A DNA stretch of 9,224 nucleotides from Anaerolineales bacterium (GTDB lineage Bacteria > Chloroflexota > Anaerolineae > 4572-78 > J111): NCBI GenBank assembly GCA_012032575.1, contig JAAUSP010000288.1:1-9224 (forward strand). The letters are read 5' to 3'. A model generated the notes under the pieces. The model worked only from the letters and a program-made list of their open reading frames with translations, searched no databases and was not told the origin of the DNA. Positions 5,766-9,224 of this stretch are shown here, in pieces. The translations under genes and the position numbers were made by a program. Position 1 is the first letter of the stretch. Every line of letters starts with the position of its first letter.

Positions 5766-6513
5766 TTAGCGGGTCCGGGCAGATGCGGGCGGAGTATCCA
5801 GGCCAGAACGAGGCGGGAGTTCGCTCATAACCCACAGGGCAGCGGCCAACTCCATGCCAATTACCTGCTCCCGGCCCGTAGACCCGATTTTAAGCCGCAG
5901 CGGGCCGTTGAAGGGGGAGCGGTTGATCAGTTCAAAGGCCGCGCCGGGGACCAGGCCAATTTCGGCCAGATAATGCAGTTTTTCCGGTTCGCGGGTCTTC
6001 ACCCGGCTGATCCGGCCTTTGGCTCCCGGCGGAACCACCGTCAGGGGTTTGTCGTTGAGTTCGGGCATGATGCCCTCGCGGCTGGGGATAGGGTCGCCGT
6101 GCGGGCAGGAAGCCGGGTGGCCCATCAGCTCGTCAATGCGGTCTTCCAAAACCTGGGTAATTCCCTTTTGCAGTTCATCCGCTTCGTCGTGAACCTCGTG
6201 CCAGCCAAACTTTAGCACATCCACCAAAAATCGCTCCACCAGCCGGTGCCGCCGAATGCCCAGCAGCGCCGCTTTGTTGCCCGAAGGCGTCAGGCGTACC
6301 CCCCCGATAGGGCAAATGGTCTACCAACCCCCCCTGATGCAGCCGGCGCACCATTCGCACAGCCGCCGGGCCGGAAACATTCAATCGTTCGGCCAGGGCC
6401 GTGGTGCTCACCCAAACTCCCCCTTGCCCCAGGCGATAAATTTCGGATAGATAGTCACGCATTGTCGCGCTGATTTCCTCATCGGGGATCGGCAGGTTGT
6501 CTATGATTTCCAT
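5766..6513 (-). pseudogene. DtxR/MntR-family metal-dependent regulator, frameshifted
   Basis: Two overlapping frames together encode one DtxR-family protein of about 248 residues. The first (6513 to about 6300) holds the winged helix-turn-helix: MRDYLSEIYRL, then VSTTALAERLNVSGPAAVRMVRRLHQGGLV. The second holds VRLTPSG, the dimerisation/metal domain (RRHRLVERFL, WHEVHDEADELQ, CPHGDPIP) and a C-terminal FeoA/SH3-like domain (LHYLAEIGLVPGAAFELINR). They join at a run of seven Gs (plus strand 6299-6305): six would read YRGVRLTPSG in frame. As written, the first frame ends at 6175 with a 112-residue product. An indel error in the sequence is as likely as real decay. DtxR ancillary-site residues (H79, E83, H98 equivalents) are present, but the primary-site E105-H106 pair is Q-K, the C102 position is Asp and the M10 position is Asp, as in MntR. 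ATG at 6513 follows GGAGG with 11 nt spacing. Confidence 0.85.
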
Positions 6514-6618
6514 TAATAATTACGCCTCCAACAGCTAAAAATTTCTAACCGTGCTTGTAAAAGCTGTTGTACTGATGAATTTTTTACTTAACAGGGGGTT
6601 ATGGCTTGCCGGCTTAAG

Positions 6619-6639
6619 ATAGGTTATGCGCCAGCCTAT
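6619..6639. promoter_or_regulatory. Candidate operator dyad of the DtxR-family gene
   Basis: ATAGGTT (6619-6625) faces AGCCTAT (6633-6639), an imperfect dyad centred near 6629. It lies immediately downstream of the predicted start of minus-strand transcription, where a repressor would block its own gene. The left half resembles the TTAGGTTA half of the DtxR box, but the spacing between halves is 2 bp longer than in that box. Suggestive only. Confidence 0.3.
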
Positions 6640-6647
6640 ACGAGCTA

Positions 6648-6676
6648 ACTATAGCATTGAAGCGATAATTTGTAAA
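6648..6676 (-). promoter_or_regulatory. Predicted sigma70-type promoter of the DtxR-family gene
   Basis: On the minus strand, TTTACA (6676-6671), a 17-bp spacer, then TATAGT (6653-6648): 5 of 6 in the -35 and in the -10. An AT-rich block lies directly upstream of the -35 and could serve as an UP element. Transcription would start near 6641, about 130 nt before the ATG at 6513. Confidence 0.5.
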
Positions 6677-6677
6677 G

Positions 6678-6702
6678 TAATTTTTATAAAAATTATATAA
6701 TT
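6678..6702. promoter_or_regulatory. Overlapping AT-rich palindromes upstream of the -35
   Basis: TAATTTTTATAAAAATTA (6678-6695) is a perfect 18-bp palindrome, and AATTATATAATT (6691-6702) is a perfect 12-bp palindrome overlapping it by 5 bp. They abut the -35 of the minus-strand promoter. They could be a regulator site, an UP element or simple AT-rich bent DNA; low-complexity sequence makes chance palindromes more likely. Confidence 0.4.
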
Positions 6703-6709
6703 CACAAAG

Positions 6710-6820
6710 TTACTACTCAAGCTCATGTCATTTTGAGGCCGCAGGCGGAGAAAGCCCCGCTGTGCTGCATTGGTAGCAGAGATTTCTCCCTACGGTCGAA
6801 ATGACATGGCTGAGCAGTTA
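6710..6820. repeat. About 110-bp imperfect inverted repeat (MITE/REP-like)
   Basis: ATGTCATTTTGA (6725-6736) faces TCGAAATGACAT (6796-6807). Pairing continues inward between GGCGGAGAAA and TTTCTCCCTACGG with mismatches, and outward between TTACTACTCAAGCTC and GGCTGAGCAGTTA, giving arms of roughly 40 bp. The core GTCATTT-CGA-GGGAGAAAT motif resembles short intergenic inverted repeats seen in many environmental genomes; this is recalled, not searched. No gene lies inside it. Confidence 0.6.
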
Positions 6821-6839
6821 CCGTCGGGGATTTAGCCTA

Positions 6840-6869
6840 TTGCCAGCAAAAGGTAAGGTATGTTATACT
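6840..6869 (+). promoter_or_regulatory. Predicted sigma70-type promoter of the patatin-like gene
   Basis: TTGCCA (6840-6845), an 18-bp spacer, then TATACT (6864-6869): 5 of 6 in each hexamer. Transcription would start about 6876, leaving a leader of about 43 nt with the strong GGGGAGG ribosome site before the GTG at 6919. The upstream in-frame ATG at 6892 would also be inside this transcript. Confidence 0.5.
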
Positions 6870-6918
6870 TAAACTAGCAGAAATATTTTAGATGTATTAT
6901 ACGGGGAGGTTAAAAGTA

Positions 6919-8073
6919 GTGGAACATAAAACACGCGACGAACATCTCTTTGGGCCGGGTCCCAAGCGGATTCTGGCGCTTGACGGCGGCGGGATTCGCG
7001 GCATCCTGACCCTGGGCTATCTCAAACGCCTGGAAGATATGCTACGAACCCGATATGGCAACGACCCTGATTTTGTCTTGAGTGACTATTTTGACCTGAT
7101 CGGCGGAACTTCGACCGGCTCGATTATCGCCGCGGGTTTGGCCCTGGGCTTTAAAGTAGAAAGGCTTCAGGATATTTACCGGACCCTGGCGAGTGAAGTT
7201 TTCAAAAAGCCGCTGTTGAGCCTGGGCTTGTTTTCGGCTAAATTTCCGGAGGAGCCGTTGATCGAAGCCCTGACCGAGCACTTTGGCGACCATACCTTGG
7301 GCAGCGAGGAGCTGAAGACCGGGCTGATGATCATGACCAAACGTTTTGATACCGGCAGCCCCTGGGTGCTTTACAACAATCCAAACGGCAAATATTTTAA
7401 CCCGGCCGACCCCGACAGCACCGCGATTCCCAATCGTGATTTTTTGGTGCGCCAGGTGGTTCGGGCCAGCACCGCTGCGCCCCACTATTTTCAGCCGGAG
7501 CGCTTTCCGGTGGCTCAGGGTGTAGACGGCGCGTTTGTGGATGGCGGGGTCAGCGCTTTTAATAATCCTTCGCTGCAACTGTTTATGCTGGCCACCATCA
7601 AGGGGTATGGGTTCAACTGGCCGGTGGGGGTGGATAATTTGCTGCTGGTTTCAGTGGGAACCGGCTATGCCAGAGAAACGTTGACCGCGCATGATGTGGT
7701 CAATATGCCGGCGGTGCAACTGGCCGGGCAGTCGCTGCTGGGGTTGATGAGCGAGTGCGACTGGCTGGGCCAGACTTTGCTGCAATGGATGTCTGACAGC
7801 CCGACGGCAGTACGCATCAACAGCGAAATTGGCGATTTGGGTGATGACCATTTGGGTGGGCAAAAGTTTCTCTCTTACCTGCGTTATAATGTCCGCTTTG
7901 ATTCGCACTGGATTAAACAGCATATCGGGGTGGAACTGGATCATAAAATTGTCAAAGGCTTGACCGCGATGGACCAGCCCAAAAATGTGGTTCAACTGGC
8001 TAACCTGGGCACAACTGCCGCGGCAGTGCAGATGAAGGCAGACCATTTCCCGCCGCAGTTTGATGTGGTTTAG
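6919..8073 (+). CDS. Patatin-like phospholipase
   Basis: 384 residues. Patatin-like enzymes are acyl hydrolases with a Ser-Asp dyad. All key elements are present: oxyanion loop DGGGIRG (22-28), nucleophile elbow GGTSTG with Ser65 (GTSTG 63-67), and DGG (208-210) with Asp208 in FVDGGVSAFNNPS. RASTAAPHYF (182-191) is another family hallmark. No signal peptide or membrane helix is seen, so it is a soluble, probably membrane-surface-acting lipid acyl hydrolase. The remainder (about 230-384) is the family's variable C-terminal part. I chose GTG at 6919 because GGGGAGG (6903-6909) lies 9 nt upstream; an in-frame ATG at 6892 would place that site inside the gene and add nine residues. It stands alone between its own promoter and terminator. 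Some patatins (CapV) are effectors of CBASS defence, but there is no nucleotide cyclase gene within the window, so a lipid-metabolism role is the default. Confidence 0.9.
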   Translation: MEHKTRDEHLFGPGPKRILALDGGGIRGILTLGYLKRLEDMLRTRYGNDPDFVLSDYFDLIGGTSTGSIIAAGLALGFKVERLQDIYRTLASEVFKKPLLSLGLFSAKFPEEPLIEALTEHFGDHTLGSEELKTGLMIMTKRFDTGSPWVLYNNPNGKYFNPADPDSTAIPNRDFLVRQVVRASTAAPHYFQPERFPVAQGVDGAFVDGGVSAFNNPSLQLFMLATIKGYGFNWPVGVDNLLLVSVGTGYARETLTAHDVVNMPAVQLAGQSLLGLMSECDWLGQTLLQWMSDSPTAVRINSEIGDLGDDHLGGQKFLSYLRYNVRFDSHWIKQHIGVELDHKIVKGLTAMDQPKNVVQLANLGTTAAAVQMKADHFPPQFDVV

Positions 8074-8098
8074 GTCTTTTTAACCGTGCTTTGTGGAT

Positions 8099-8125
8099 AA
8101 CCCCGCTTCGGCGGGGTTTTTGTTT
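8099..8125 (+). terminator. Intrinsic terminator of the patatin-like gene
   Basis: AACCCCGC (8099-8106), tetraloop TTCG, GCGGGGTT (8111-8118), followed by TTTGTTT. This is a classic UUCG-loop hairpin with a T-run, 25 bp after the stop codon. On the minus strand, which carries convergent queG, the hairpin would form but without a good T-run. Confidence 0.88.
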
Positions 8126-8127
8126 CA

Positions 8128-9210
8128 TCAGCCAGTACTGATCTGCTCAATCGCCCACGCGGCGTGTTCCCGGATCAGTGGTTCCGAGTCCTGCAATGAC
8201 CATTCCAGTACCGGCAGCGCCTCCGGACTGCCCCAATTGCCCAGTGCTACCGCTACGTTGCGCAGCAGTCCCCGCCGTTTGGGCCGGAACAGGGGCGTGC
8301 CTTTGAAGCGGGCGCGGAAACCGGCTTCATCCAGGCGCATCAAATCTAGCAGCTTAGGAATAGCCAACTCAGGATCGTCGCCCAAAAAAGGCTCTCGCGT
8401 CGGCTGCGAGTAACGCCGCACCCAGGGACAAATCTCCTGACACTCGTCACAGCCAAAAATCCAGTTGCCCAGCAGCGGGCGGAGTTCAAGCGGGATGCTG
8501 TCCTTCAACTCGATGGTCAGGTATGAAATGCAGCGGTTGCTGTCTAAAATATAGGGGGCAGGGAAGGCGTGGGTGGGGCAAATAGTCAGGCAGCGGGTGC
8601 AAGCGCCGCAAGTGCCCAACCGTTTTGATTCGCCCGGCGACCCAATCTGACAGATCGCTCCCCCATCAGGCGCAGGCTCGTCATATTCCAGTTCCATATC
8701 CACCAGGATTTCGCCCAAAAACAGATAGGAGCCGAGGCCGGGATTAATCAGCAGCGTATTCTTGCCGATAAAGCCCAGCCCGGCCTGCGCCGCAAAATCA
8801 CGTTCCAGGATGGGGCCGGTATCCACGTAAGCCCGCCGGTTGAGGGTACAGCCCGCTTCTTTTTCCACAAAATCACCCAACTCGCGCAGCCGGGGCAGCA
8901 TCACCTCGTGATAATCCAGACCCCAGGCATAGCGGGCAATTCGTCCCCGCGAAGGATCATGCCACAGCTCCGGGGGCGGGTTGAGGCTGAAATACGATAA
9001 TCCCACCACCACCACCGATTGCGCCTCCGGCAAAATTTGGCGCAGGTCGGTGCGGCGTTCCGGCTCGCGGGCCAGCCATTGCATCCCCGCTGCGTAGCCC
9101 TGAGCCAGCCAGCGTTGAAATGCCTCGGCATGAGCGCGCGCCAGCGGGGCAATGCCGATCAGGTCAAAGCCGAGCTGTATGCTTTTCTTTGATGAGTTGG
9201 TAAGAGACAT
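8128..9210 (-). CDS. queG: Epoxyqueuosine reductase QueG
   Basis: 360 residues. QueG reduces epoxyqueuosine to queuosine in the wobble position of tRNAs with GUN anticodons, using cobalamin and two [4Fe-4S] clusters. The N-terminal cobalamin-binding part shows LGFDLIGIAP, SVVVVGLSY, GRIARYAWGLDYH and YVDTGPILER with the probable catalytic Asp130. The ferredoxin-like part has C201-GA-C204-TR-C207-LTI-C211-P, then C227 in NRCISYLTIE, and C254-DE-C257-QEI-C261-PW. The C-terminal stretch (about 315-356, RNVAVALGNWGSPEALPVLEWSLQD) is HEAT-like, as in longer QueG proteins. ATG at 9210 has GAGG 6 nt upstream and gives a usual N-terminus; an in-frame ATG at 9222 would add four residues, and the frame runs to the window edge, so a longer form cannot be excluded. 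It converges on the patatin-like gene. Confidence 0.95.
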   Translation of the reverse strand: MSLTNSSKKSIQLGFDLIGIAPLARAHAEAFQRWLAQGYAAGMQWLAREPERRTDLRQILPEAQSVVVVGLSYFSLNPPPELWHDPSRGRIARYAWGLDYHEVMLPRLRELGDFVEKEAGCTLNRRAYVDTGPILERDFAAQAGLGFIGKNTLLINPGLGSYLFLGEILVDMELEYDEPAPDGGAICQIGSPGESKRLGTCGACTRCLTICPTHAFPAPYILDSNRCISYLTIELKDSIPLELRPLLGNWIFGCDECQEICPWVRRYSQPTREPFLGDDPELAIPKLLDLMRLDEAGFRARFKGTPLFRPKRRGLLRNVAVALGNWGSPEALPVLEWSLQDSEPLIREHAAWAIEQISTG

Positions 9211-9224
9211 GCCCAGCCTCATGT

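Noticed and set aside
6919..8073. Patatin-like gene considered as a CBASS (CapV) defence effector
   Set aside because: No nucleotide cyclase or accessory gene lies beside it; it is monocistronic between its own promoter and terminator and flanked by a regulator and queG.

Overview
The window looks like a piece of chromosome from a moderately GC-rich, free-living bacterium. The gene mix, the structured intergenic repeats and the style of the DtxR, P1-peptidase and queG genes fit Chloroflexota (Anaerolineae-like), but no marker here proves this and the assignment is an inference. All coding sequence is chromosomal housekeeping or accessory metabolism. I see no phage, transposase, rRNA, tRNA or CRISPR array.

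Layout: (1) 2-1386, plus strand: the end of a MOSC-domain gene overlapping by 4 bp a Rieske non-heme iron oxygenase of the quaternary-amine (CntA/GbcA/choline monooxygenase-like) type. (2) 1404-4132, minus strand: a three-gene operon of two tandem DmpA-type (S58/P1) self-cleaving aminopeptidases and a pentapeptide-repeat protein, convergent with region 1. (3) 4133-4634: a 0.5 kb AT-richer non-coding stretch with two back-to-back promoters, a plus-strand stem with two G-U pairs and a 92-bp nested palindrome. (4) 4635-5527, plus strand: a small protein with a ribosomal-L7/L12-like C-terminal domain, followed after 5 bp by a beta-class carbonic anhydrase. (5) 5528-5765: two dyad arrays of short repeats (7-nt and about 10-nt units), then an intrinsic terminator. 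(6) 5766-6513, minus strand: a DtxR/MntR-family regulator broken by one extra G in a G7 run and lacking two of the usual metal ligands. (7) 6514-6918: its promoter with dyad symmetries, a long imperfect inverted repeat, and a promoter for the next gene. (8) 6919-8073, plus strand: a patatin-like phospholipase that starts at GTG, with a textbook terminator. (9) 8128-9210, minus strand: epoxyqueuosine reductase QueG.

The units are largely independent. The clear cooperative sets are the MOSC-Rieske pair, the peptidase/pentapeptide operon and the L12-like/carbonic anhydrase pair. I do not find a complete new defence or biosynthetic system. The most unusual material is the broken, ligand-altered DtxR regulator with its dyad-rich promoter, and the structured intergenic DNA in regions 3 and 5.
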